Positions 43,159 through 50,751 of a stretch of DNA of 64,000 nucleotides are shown one piece after another. Below the pieces are notes generated by a model. That model saw only the letters and a list, made by a program, of their open reading frames with translations, did no database searches and was not told the origin of the DNA. Source of the DNA: Caldilineaceae bacterium (GTDB taxonomy: Bacteria > Chloroflexota > Anaerolineae > Caldilineales > Caldilineaceae); the NCBI GenBank assembly GCA_022842065.1, contig JALHQH010000035.1:1-64000 (forward strand). The letters are read 5' to 3'. Within the stretch, counting starts at the first letter, position 1. Each line of letters starts with the position of its first letter. The position numbers and the translations under genes were made by a program.

Positions 43159-44757
43159 CTACTGATCATAACCAACGCGCTCGCTGCGTGGCACTGCCCC
43201 ATAGCGATCCGCCTCGCCGGCACGCTGATACCAGTAGACCACCGTGGCGTAGAGACAGTCATTGCCTTCGCCCCAGCGATTCGGTTTATATTTCTCGATG
43301 GAAGCCTCAAAGGCTTGCTGGAAGGGCACATTGTCACAGATCTGGAAGCGGTTGACGGAGGTGTGACCATTCGCATTCAATTCAATGTAAGGCTGGCAGG
43401 CAAAGGCACTTTCGAAGGGGGGAAAAGGCGGTTCGGCGGCCCAGGCATAACCAATGTAATCTTCCGAGCCGGTGCCAAAGGTGGAGGGAAATTTTTCGCC
43501 ATCGACAAAAAACTTTTCATCGCCTTCGCCCCACCACCAATCAATGTTTTTCTGATCCCAGCGGCCATACCACCAATCCCGCGCGGCCTCGTCCGGCTCA
43601 GCCCAACGGTTCCAAACGTGGAGATGCAAACCACAAAAGCGTCCTTGGCCGGTTGTCAACAGCAGCGGCCAGTCGATTTCACGCCCGCTATGCTGCACTT
43701 CGGTGAGAAAAGCATCGCGGTGCCATTTGGCGTGGAAGCGTAGCAGTTCACTGGCGGGGCGGGTTAACTCCTCATGGTCAATCGTAAAGGTGACGGTGCG
43801 AGGGGTGTCACCATCGTTGGTCAGGGTGATCGCGGCTTGTTCGGCAAAAGGCATATACCAGCGGCAGTAAAAATCTGCTTCAGTCATCCCCAAGGGGAGC
43901 GAACGGTATAAATTAACGCCGGGCGCGCTGCCAAAGAAGTCACCCAGTGGTGACCAGACACTTGGAGTTGTCTCTTGATCCCAAGTGATGCTTAAAGTTA
44001 ATTCGCGTAGCAGGGAGCGGTCGGCAGGGGGATCAGGCAGCGCCATTGCCACCCGTATTTCGGTAATGGCGCGGTTGCCGGTGAGGGTGCAGACGGGTAC
44101 GGTCGCCCCGGCGGCCACTTCGATGCGATAGGTTGCGCGTTCACCGGTTGCCGGCCGGCGTCGACCACGATTCGCCAGGATACGATCAGCCTCGGCTAGG
44201 GCAAGGGCTGAAGTTCGGTCGAGATTGTGGGTGTAGTGGGGTAACACAGTCCCAGCCGGAAAGGTGGTGTAGGTGAAGTGATAGTAGCGGCCCCAACCTG
44301 GGTCCAACAACACTTTGCATGATTGGTTATACGGAATGGGGATAAAGCGATTGCGCCCGCGCGAGAGGGTCGGGGCCAACTCGGGAAAGTTAAGCGGCGG
44401 AGTTTCATCGCCAAATCGTTCAAAAAAATCGCGGAACGGACAATCGATCACCGGCTCTGGTTGCCCGTCGATAAAGATGCGAATATGTCCAATCGCCGGC
44501 AGTGCCGACCAAACGCGCCAGATCACACCGGGCCCTTGCGCCTCGAAGGCGACAATGCTCTCGCCCTCTTGGCGGATATACCCTGCGCCGTCATCATTGG
44601 CATCCCATGCTTCGTAGTGGCCGGTGGCCTCATTGTAACGTGAGCGCCGGTCATAGCTGGAAAAGGTGCCCGACCGCTCGCCGGGTTGGGGCGGTTCGGC
44701 CAACAGGCGCAAATCGTAAAGGCGACGTAGCAGGTCCGGGTAGGTGATGGTGGTCAT
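43159..44757 (-). CDS. DUF2961 (GH172-type) glycoside hydrolase
   Basis: 532 residues. Family text includes [15 protein letters not shown] near the start, [24 protein letters not shown], and the late [17 protein letters not shown] followed by [26 protein letters not shown]. This is the jelly-roll DUF2961 family, now GH172, which contains difructose-dianhydride-I- and D-arabinofuranose-active enzymes. The acidic residues in FGTGSEDY are probable catalytic candidates. There is no signal peptide, so it would act on imported substrate. It is on the minus strand alone, flanked by repeat-rich spacers. With the GH32 gene at 28686 it suggests use of fructose- or arabinofuranose-containing oligosaccharides. 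Confidence 0.85.
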   Translation of the reverse strand: MTTITYPDLLRRLYDLRLLAEPPQPGERSGTFSSYDRRSRYNEATGHYEAWDANDDGAGYIRQEGESIVAFEAQGPGVIWRVWSALPAIGHIRIFIDGQPEPVIDCPFRDFFERFGDETPPLNFPELAPTLSRGRNRFIPIPYNQSCKVLLDPGWGRYYHFTYTTFPAGTVLPHYTHNLDRTSALALAEADRILANRGRRRPATGERATYRIEVAAGATVPVCTLTGNRAITEIRVAMALPDPPADRSLLRELTLSITWDQETTPSVWSPLGDFFGSAPGVNLYRSLPLGMTEADFYCRWYMPFAEQAAITLTNDGDTPRTVTFTIDHEELTRPASELLRFHAKWHRDAFLTEVQHSGREIDWPLLLTTGQGRFCGLHLHVWNRWAEPDEAARDWWYGRWDQKNIDWWWGEGDEKFFVDGEKFPSTFGTGSEDYIGYAWAAEPPFPPFESAFACQPYIELNANGHTSVNRFQICDNVPFQQAFEASIEKYKPNRWGEGNDCLYATVVYWYQRAGEADRYGAVPRSERVGYDQ

Positions 44758-44894
44758 GGCTGATGATCAATCTATTGGTATGTTTATTTTGCCAGGCTGC
44801 ATTCTATCGTAGCCTGGCGCTGGCGTCAATCAATTATTGAAACACTCACCGACACCACTTGATGACGGTTTAGCCGGCTCCAGGATGCCAATTC

Positions 44895-45020
44895 ATTGAC
44901 AATTCACCCAAAATTGTAAATGGTGAATTGTCAATTGCGAATGGTAAATGATCTCGCCGCGCTGCGGCCATTCCTCGCAAGTACACCCGCGAGTACTTGC
45001 CACGGCGCCATTTACCATTC
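44895..45020. repeat. Nested inverted repeats in a 264-base spacer
   Basis: ATTGACAATTCACC (44895-44908) pairs perfectly with GGTGAATTGTCAAT (44922-44935). GAATGGTAAATG (44939-44950) pairs with CATTTACCATTC (45009-45020), enclosing the dyad GCAAGTAC-N8-GTACTTGC. The three stems together fill the region between the two minus-strand genes. Confidence 0.75.
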
Positions 45021-45021
45021 C

Positions 45022-45816
45022 TTACCCGCCCCGTGGCGTCCCCCCCAACAAAAAGCCGCCATCCACCGTCAAACATTGCCCTGTAATAAATGAGGCCCGC
45101 GCGGAGACTAGAAATGCGGCCGCGTCGGCAATATCCTGGGGCACCCCAATCCGGCGCATGGGGGTTACAGGAATCACCGGCCCGGCATAGTCGGGTTGAC
45201 CGATGGGTGGCTCGTTGGGGTTCGGCACGCGGCTATCAATATAACCTGGCGCAATCGCATTAACGCGAATACCATGTTGACCAAGTTCATAGGCCATGCT
45301 CTCCGTCAGGCGCATGATGCCGGCTTTGACGACGCCATAGACGGTGTCATTCTGCCAGATGCGTACACGATGCACTGAGCTGATGTTGATAATCGCGCCC
45401 GTCCCAACGCCCTCAACTTTGGGCTGCGCCACCATCTGTTGCGCGGCCAGTTGCGAACAGAGATAAGGCGCTTTGAGATCCACATCCACCACGCGATCCC
45501 AATTCGCCTCGCTAATCTCTAGAAATGGTTCGTGGGCCCAGGTGGCGGCATTGTTGACCAGCACATCAATCCGGCCATAGTGATCGACAATCTGGCTGAT
45601 CAGCGTACGAATCGCCGCGCTATCGCCCAGATCGGCCTGCAACAGTAATGCCTGCCGCCCCAAGGCGCGGATCTCCGCAACGGTCTCATCGGCGTTGGCA
45701 TCGAGTTCGTAGTCGTGGATGACAAGATCATAGCCTTCAGCGGCCAGGGTGAGGGCGATGGCCCGGCCAATGCCGCGGCGTGAGCCGGTGACGAGGGCAA
45801 CACGGTTGGTTGTCAT
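45022..45816 (-). CDS. Short-chain dehydrogenase/reductase (SDR)
   Basis: 264 residues. The cofactor loop TGSRRGIGRA, with two Arg, suggests NADP(H), as in 3-oxoacyl-ACP reductase-like members. NNAATW is at about 88; the active site is Ser in NISSVHRV and Tyr/Lys in YGVVKAG. The ending FITGQCLTVDGGFLLGG is typical. It is upstream on the minus strand of the GH172 gene, separated by a repeat-rich 264-base spacer. It may reduce or oxidise a sugar or sugar acid. Confidence 0.9.
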   Translation of the reverse strand: MTTNRVALVTGSRRGIGRAIALTLAAEGYDLVIHDYELDANADETVAEIRALGRQALLLQADLGDSAAIRTLISQIVDHYGRIDVLVNNAATWAHEPFLEISEANWDRVVDVDLKAPYLCSQLAAQQMVAQPKVEGVGTGAIINISSVHRVRIWQNDTVYGVVKAGIMRLTESMAYELGQHGIRVNAIAPGYIDSRVPNPNEPPIGQPDYAGPVIPVTPMRRIGVPQDIADAAAFLVSARASFITGQCLTVDGGFLLGGTPRGG

Positions 45817-46056
45817 AGTTTGCAGCTTTCTGTTTTGGGTAAGGGTTAGGTGATGGTCACTGGCTAACTAAAATTTCTGCTTCAATGGGATCTTAGGGGA
45901 TTGACATCCCGCCCCGCCGTCAACGCGCCCAGTGGGCACCCGGGCTACCGAACAAGGCCGGGTACCCCCCTCCCTTAGCCCAGGGCGATCTTGTCAACCC
46001 TCTGCCTTCCCGTTGCGCCAATTTTTGTTGATTAAACGGCTTGTGGCCAGTGACCG

Positions 46057-47088
46057 TCACCTTGACGATTCGTTGTTACCGGTGTGAATTAAAAGTTGGT
46101 GCCACGCAACACGCTCCGCCTGGGCTTTACGGATTGCGACATCGACTAGCCTACGCGCTAGCCCTTGTTGATCACCAAACGAATTGGCCTGCATCTTTGT
46201 CACCCACGCGGGGGGGAGACCGTCAACTCCATGTAGCGCGCCACAGATCGCGCCGGCCATCGTCGCGATCGTATCTGTATCGCGCCCAAAGTTGGCACCA
46301 TAGCTGATCGCCGTGCGCGGGTTGCCTTGCGCCAGCGCGCAGAGGGCCAGGGTTGCAGGTACGGTTTCACGCGTGTCGCAGGCAATCGGGCGGCGGAATT
46401 GACTGTGGTAGGCGGCCCGAAAGGTCTCATAATCGCCACTCGTTTTCGCCAGACTGAGGGCTTGCTCGATCAGATCGCGCACTTCCGCACCGCTCTTTGG
46501 TTTCAGATAACGGGTGGCTTCGGCCAAGACTGTCTCGCTCGTTGCGTCAGCCATAAAAGCCGCGGCCACCGCGGCCGCAATGGCCGCGGCGCCATCCTGA
46601 CAAAAACTCACGTCACCGGTGTGGATCAGGCTGCCTACCTCTTGGGCTTGGGTCGCAGCGGCGCGTGGATGACCGGCGTTGATAATACCCACCGGCGCAA
46701 TACTCATGGCTGAGCTGGAACTGGGCAAGTTGCCAATGCTGGCCATGCGCGGCAGATAACCCGCGCTTAGTTTGCTCAACGTCTGCTTGACCGAGACAAA
46801 AAAACGATTCTGTTTGGGGCCGGTGATGGTGGCGCGTTTGGCCAGCCAGGCCGCCGCCCAATCATCGGCAGTGGCGTAGCCGTCGGTGGCGATCAATGCG
46901 TCGCAGAGCAGATACTTGAGGATCGAGTCATCGGTGCCGTCGCCGCTAAAATCATCGACCCAACCAAATTGTTGCGCAATCGCGTTGGGCTCCAGATTTT
47001 CGGTTGGGGTACCCATGGCATCGCCAATCAAGCCGCCCAGCAGGCAACCATAGGCTTTGGCATGTAGGGTATTGGTTGTCATCATCAT
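46057..47088 (-). CDS. ADP-ribosylglycohydrolase family protein
   Basis: 343 residues of the all-helical ADP-ribosylhydrolase (DraG/ARH) family. The metal-binding motifs are CLLGGLIGDAMGTPTENL with GDGTDDS near residue 50, and the distal NFGRDTDTIATMAGAICGALHG. Both Mg-ligand clusters (TDDS and DTD) are intact. It could remove ADP-ribose from a protein or small molecule, though many members act on other ribosides. Its ATG directly abuts the TAA of the PhyH gene (TAAATG) with two further in-frame ATGs, indicating translational coupling. Confidence 0.9.
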   Translation of the reverse strand: MMMTTNTLHAKAYGCLLGGLIGDAMGTPTENLEPNAIAQQFGWVDDFSGDGTDDSILKYLLCDALIATDGYATADDWAAAWLAKRATITGPKQNRFFVSVKQTLSKLSAGYLPRMASIGNLPSSSSAMSIAPVGIINAGHPRAAATQAQEVGSLIHTGDVSFCQDGAAAIAAAVAAAFMADATSETVLAEATRYLKPKSGAEVRDLIEQALSLAKTSGDYETFRAAYHSQFRRPIACDTRETVPATLALCALAQGNPRTAISYGANFGRDTDTIATMAGAICGALHGVDGLPPAWVTKMQANSFGDQQGLARRLVDVAIRKAQAERVAWHQLLIHTGNNESSR

Positions 47089-47880
47089 TTACTGCCACGC
47101 TTCAGCGCCGCGGAAGGGCATATGTTCACCAGCAACAAAGTGTGGCCGCGCCGCATAAGCATTGGCCACCGCGGGCACAGCATTGCCGCGCAACAAGAGA
47201 TTTTCGTGGCCCTCAATCTTGACGAGCGTTGTGGTGGGAATATAGCGCAGGGTCAGTCCCACACGCCACTTGTCCGAGTGATTGGCATTCGAGCCGTGGA
47301 TGATGGTTGGATTGTGGATCGAGATATCCCCCGCCTTGAGTTCCAGGTCAATCGCGGCTGACTCATCAATGTCATCGGGGTGGATGGCTAGATCAAGCAC
47401 GTAGCCTTGGGTGTCCATCTTGATCATATCTTTGCGGGTCAGTAGACGATTGTGCTGTGTTCCGGGGATGATGCGCATACAGCCATTTTCGACGGTCGAG
47501 TCGGTGCCGGCGACCCAAAGGGTTGTCACCTCCATCGGCTCCAGCGGCCAGTAAGAGCCATCCTGATGCCAGCCTACTGCCTGCCCCGTCAGCGGCCGTT
47601 TGGCAATATAATGCGCGGCAAAGAGCGCAATATCGGGGCCAAGGAATTGCTCAGCAATGTCGAGGAGCCGGTCATCGCCGACCAGGCGATGCATAAAGGG
47701 ATCATTGACGAGCATGCGGTGGTGTAACTGTTCTGGCCGCACGGTTGGGTGTTTTTTACCCAGCCAGTGGACATGATCGACTATCTCCTGGGCCAGGCCA
47801 GGGTCTATGGCGTTGCGCACAACGACATAGCCCTTTTCGTCATATTCCTGGCGCAGGGCCGAACCGGTTGTTGTTTCCAT
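47089..47880 (-). CDS. Phytanoyl-CoA dioxygenase (PhyH) family protein
   Basis: 263 residues. The iron triad is His105 and Asp107 in VGWHQDGSYW and His195 in PTIIHGSNAN; Arg206 (KWRVGLTLRY) would bind 2-oxoglutarate. The start METTTGSALRQEYDEKGYVVVRN is typical for the family, and GAGGTGATGA precedes the ATG. It is not a recent copy of the PhyH protein at 17129, since the sequences differ widely outside the motifs. Its stop touches the start of the ADP-ribosylglycohydrolase gene, so they form a two-gene unit. Substrate unknown. Confidence 0.9.
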   Translation of the reverse strand: METTTGSALRQEYDEKGYVVVRNAIDPGLAQEIVDHVHWLGKKHPTVRPEQLHHRMLVNDPFMHRLVGDDRLLDIAEQFLGPDIALFAAHYIAKRPLTGQAVGWHQDGSYWPLEPMEVTTLWVAGTDSTVENGCMRIIPGTQHNRLLTRKDMIKMDTQGYVLDLAIHPDDIDESAAIDLELKAGDISIHNPTIIHGSNANHSDKWRVGLTLRYIPTTTLVKIEGHENLLLRGNAVPAVANAYAARPHFVAGEHMPFRGAEAWQ

Positions 47881-47963
47881 TCATCACCTCTCTGGTTGAA
47901 AAAGGATAAGTTGGGGAGGATAGTTTGTCGTGTTGCTGTAGGACGCAGAGTGTCTGGGCGGCA

Positions 47964-47984
47964 TGCCCACGCAGAGCGTGGGCA
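47964..47984. repeat. Short GC-rich hairpin TGCCCACGC/GCGTGGGCA
   Basis: A 9-base perfect stem with a 3-base loop in the 112-base gap between the ABC permease stop (47993) and the PhyH start. It is a plausible terminator stem for the transporter operon, though no T-run follows on the minus strand. Confidence 0.55.
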
Positions 47985-47992
47985 CGAGCAGT

Positions 47993-49417
47993 TTACCGGC
48001 GCAACCGTGGATTCACCACCGGCTCCAGCCCCAGCGCGAGCAGCATAAAGGTGAGCGCAGTTAGTACGATCAACAGCCCCGGCGGGATGATCCACCACCA
48101 GTAGCCAACATAGACGCCGCCGGTGCGAAAGCCGGCCTCCAGGATCTGCCCCCAGGTGGGGATAGATGGATCACCCAGCCCCAAGAAGCTAAGCCCCGCT
48201 TCGGCCAGGATCGCCGAGGGGGCGGCAAAGATCAGGCGCGAGACGACATAGGGCGCGATCTGAGGCAGAATATGGCGAAACATCACCCGGTTATGACTGG
48301 CACCCAGGCTCTGGATTGCTTCGACCAGGGCGTTGGTCCGCATGTGCATCACCATGGCGCGGATCTGGATCGTCAACCCTGGCCAGCTAAAGGCGATCAG
48401 CACAAAAAGAATAATACCTAAACTTGGCCCAATCACAAAGAGCATAAAAATTAGTAGCGGTAATAAGGGAATATTCGCCACAATGTCGGCGGCGCGCTGA
48501 ATTGCCAGATCGACCCGTCCGCCCAAGTAGCCGCTGGTAATGCCCAGCGCTGTCCCAATCGCCGTCTCGACCAGTGCCACCACGATCCCAATAAAGAGCG
48601 CAACGGGCAAGCCAAAGAGCAACCCTTGCGCCAGATCACGGCCAAGGCTATCCGTCCCCATCCAGCCATAAACTCCCCCGCCCAGCACAAAACGGACCGG
48701 CCCCATGCGATCATCTTCGTTGCGGAAAGCGGCCTGCACCACCAGTTGATAATCACCGGGGAGCGGGTCAAAGCCATTACCATCAGCAGTGGGTGTCCCG
48801 AAAACGGCCTGGTTGATTTGGCCACGCAATTCTCGCTCACTCAGCGCTAGCCCAAAGGTCTCACCCAGAAATTCTTGCACATCGACGATTGTGTCATTAT
48901 CCGTACTAAGTTGGATGCGCACGGGATCGTCAAAGTAGCGCTGGTACGGCCCTTTCTCGTTTTCGCGCGGTCCGCGTACCCCATGCCGCAGCAGCCGGAC
49001 CTCGTTGCCATCCGGGCGGATCAGGCTGAGCGCAATCAGCGGTGGCCGTTCGACATAGCTGATCTGCTGCAGGGTGACGGCCAAAAAGGTCGGCGGCGTA
49101 GCGTAGTCATAAGTGAAGGGGATCACATAATTTTCAATGCGCCCAGCCCGCGCTTCTTTGACTTCAGTTGGTTCAGTGGTGTCGAGGATTAGATGTTGCG
49201 GTAGTGGTTCGCTGCGCCAGAAATTACTCCAGTTCGGGGCCACCGCTTTGGGGTTATCGACCCAGCGTGTGGGATTGCTCCACAGGCGGTTGCCAAAGTC
49301 GAGCGGATAGGTCGTCAGCACATAGCCCGCGCCAACAAAGAGCAGCACTAACAGCAGCACGCCCCCCTTGCCCGCTCCACTCCGCCACAACTCGCGCACT
49401 GCCCCACCCAATGTCAC
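47993..49417 (-). CDS. Peptide-type ABC transporter permease, DppC-like, with large extracytoplasmic insert
   Basis: 474 residues, against about 300 for usual DppC proteins. TM1 is at about 18-36. Then residues about 40-225 form a non-membrane, beta-rich insert (TEPTEVKEARAGRIENYVIPF, PGDYQLVVQAAF) that would lie outside the membrane. The canonical DppC motif GWMGTDSLGRDLAQGLLFG follows at about 228, then five membrane spans. The cytoplasmic coupling loop is EAIQSLGASHNRVMFRHILP. A GTG start is used. The upstream gene is the DppB-like permease, 52 bases away. The insert could dock the unusually large binding protein of the same operon. Confidence 0.88.
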   Translation of the reverse strand: MTLGGAVRELWRSGAGKGGVLLLVLLFVGAGYVLTTYPLDFGNRLWSNPTRWVDNPKAVAPNWSNFWRSEPLPQHLILDTTEPTEVKEARAGRIENYVIPFTYDYATPPTFLAVTLQQISYVERPPLIALSLIRPDGNEVRLLRHGVRGPRENEKGPYQRYFDDPVRIQLSTDNDTIVDVQEFLGETFGLALSERELRGQINQAVFGTPTADGNGFDPLPGDYQLVVQAAFRNEDDRMGPVRFVLGGGVYGWMGTDSLGRDLAQGLLFGLPVALFIGIVVALVETAIGTALGITSGYLGGRVDLAIQRAADIVANIPLLPLLIFMLFVIGPSLGIILFVLIAFSWPGLTIQIRAMVMHMRTNALVEAIQSLGASHNRVMFRHILPQIAPYVVSRLIFAAPSAILAEAGLSFLGLGDPSIPTWGQILEAGFRTGGVYVGYWWWIIPPGLLIVLTALTFMLLALGLEPVVNPRLRR

Positions 49418-49434
49418 AACGCTTAACCCTTCAG

Positions 49435-49469
49435 GAATTACGAATTACGAATTACGTTTTACGCTTCAC
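49435..49469. repeat. Five heptamer repeats between the two permease genes
   Basis: GAATTAC occurs three times in a row (49435, 49442, 49449), followed by the decayed copies GTTTTAC and GCTTCAC. The array ends one base before the stop codon of the DppB-like gene and fills most of the 52-base junction. Confidence 0.8.
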
Positions 49470-50552
49470 CTAATCATTATAGCGCACCCGTGGATCTAAG
49501 AAGAGATACAACACCTCTAATAAGATCCGAATCCCTACATACATCAGCGTGAAAACGAAAGTGAGGGCGACAATCACATTTTCGTCGGGGCTGGTGGCCA
49601 GGGTGTCGTAGTAGAGCCGCCCCATGCCTTGCCAGCTAAAGACCGTTTCGACCAGGATCGAGCCGGAGAGTGAACCGGCCAGCCCAAAGATCAGCCCGGT
49701 GACAATCGGCCCGGCAGCGACGCGGAGGATGTGCCGGTTGCGCACCCGCCGTTCGGGCAACCCTTTGGCGCGCGCCATCGTGACATGATCTTCCTGCGCA
49801 ATGTTGACCGTGATCGTGCGCACGGCGTAAATGTAGGGGCCAATGCTCACCAGCACCAAGGTTAGAATCGGCAGCGCGGCGTGCCAGAGCAGATCAAGCA
49901 GGCGCAGGGTCGGCTCAATTGGCGGCGGCGTGCTGTACATGCCACCAGATGGCAGAATGCGCCAACGCACTGAGAGCAGCAGAATAAAAAGAATGCCGAT
50001 CCACCAGGTGGGCACAGCAAAAGAGACGGCGGCAAAGCCGGCCATGAAACGATCCAGCCAACTGCCGGCGCGCGTCGCCATGTAGGTGCCGATGCTCAGC
50101 CCAATTACCGCCGTGATCAGCAGCGAAGTGGTGAGCAGCAACATGGTGTTAGGCAACCGCTCCAGCACAATATCGACGACGCGGTTGCTGCCGTCAAAGC
50201 TGCGCAGGTTGCGCGCTTCGCCTAGATCCAGACGCATTACCCGCCAGACCATCCCCGGCAAGCGCACCCACCAGGGCCGATCCAGCCCATAGAAGGCTTC
50301 AAACTCAACCTTGCGTTCGGCCAGCACCTTTTCCAACTGCTCTGGATCGCGGATCGTCTCCGCTAGGGCCGTCCGTTCGGCGCGCAACTGCTCACCCACC
50401 ACCGCCGCCAGAATGCGGTCGGAATAACCGGTGAGGCCCAAGGTTAAGACCAACATCAACATAACGACGAAGAAGACGCCGATCATGGTGAAGGTGCGTA
50501 GGAGAAGTGGCCGAAGCAGGGTCATTACTGTTCCGATGCGTAAGGCAAGCAT
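49470..50552 (-). CDS. Peptide-type ABC transporter permease, DppB-like
   Basis: 360 residues. TM1 is at about 20-45. The extracytoplasmic loop contains ETIRDPEQLEKVLAERKVEFEAFYGLDRPW, the usual DppB hallmark. Five further spans and the coupling motif DHVTMARAKGLPERRVRNRHILR follow. The C-terminal FLDPRVRYND is standard. The ATG at 50552 is used; an ATG nine codons downstream, preceded by GGAAC, is equally possible. It pairs with the DppC-like permease downstream and the binding protein upstream. Confidence 0.92.
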   Translation of the reverse strand: MLALRIGTVMTLLRPLLLRTFTMIGVFFVVMLMLVLTLGLTGYSDRILAAVVGEQLRAERTALAETIRDPEQLEKVLAERKVEFEAFYGLDRPWWVRLPGMVWRVMRLDLGEARNLRSFDGSNRVVDIVLERLPNTMLLLTTSLLITAVIGLSIGTYMATRAGSWLDRFMAGFAAVSFAVPTWWIGILFILLLSVRWRILPSGGMYSTPPPIEPTLRLLDLLWHAALPILTLVLVSIGPYIYAVRTITVNIAQEDHVTMARAKGLPERRVRNRHILRVAAGPIVTGLIFGLAGSLSGSILVETVFSWQGMGRLYYDTLATSPDENVIVALTFVFTLMYVGIRILLEVLYLFLDPRVRYND

Positions 50553-50609
50553 TGAAATGCCTGCCTGATATGCAAAACCCGTTAATGAGCATTAATAAAC
50601 TAGTTCGGT

Positions 50610-50645
50610 ATTCGTAGCGGCACGGCATACCGTACCGCTACGAAT
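50610..50645. repeat. 36-base near-perfect palindrome
   Basis: ATTCGTAGCGGCACGG pairs with CCGTACCGCTACGAAT with one mismatch around CATA. It has the same shape as the palindrome at 39118. It lies in the 199-base gap between the binding-protein gene and the DppB-like gene. AACCCGTTAAT/ATTAACCCGTT words nearby add a second, weaker dyad around it. Confidence 0.8.
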
Positions 50646-50751
50646 ATGTTTACCGGATTTAATTTTTGACCTCCATAAACGGGTTAATGTTCTAACCCGT
50701 TTTAACGGGTTTTGCGTATCAGCAGGTGAATTCATTCACCTGCGTGCGTCA

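Noticed and set aside
43098..45944. 19-base near-repeat ACCGGGTGCCCATTGGGCG at 43098 and, inverted, at 45926
   Set aside because: Two mismatches and a self-complementary core make chance or a generic GC-rich hairpin likely; there are too few copies to call a family.
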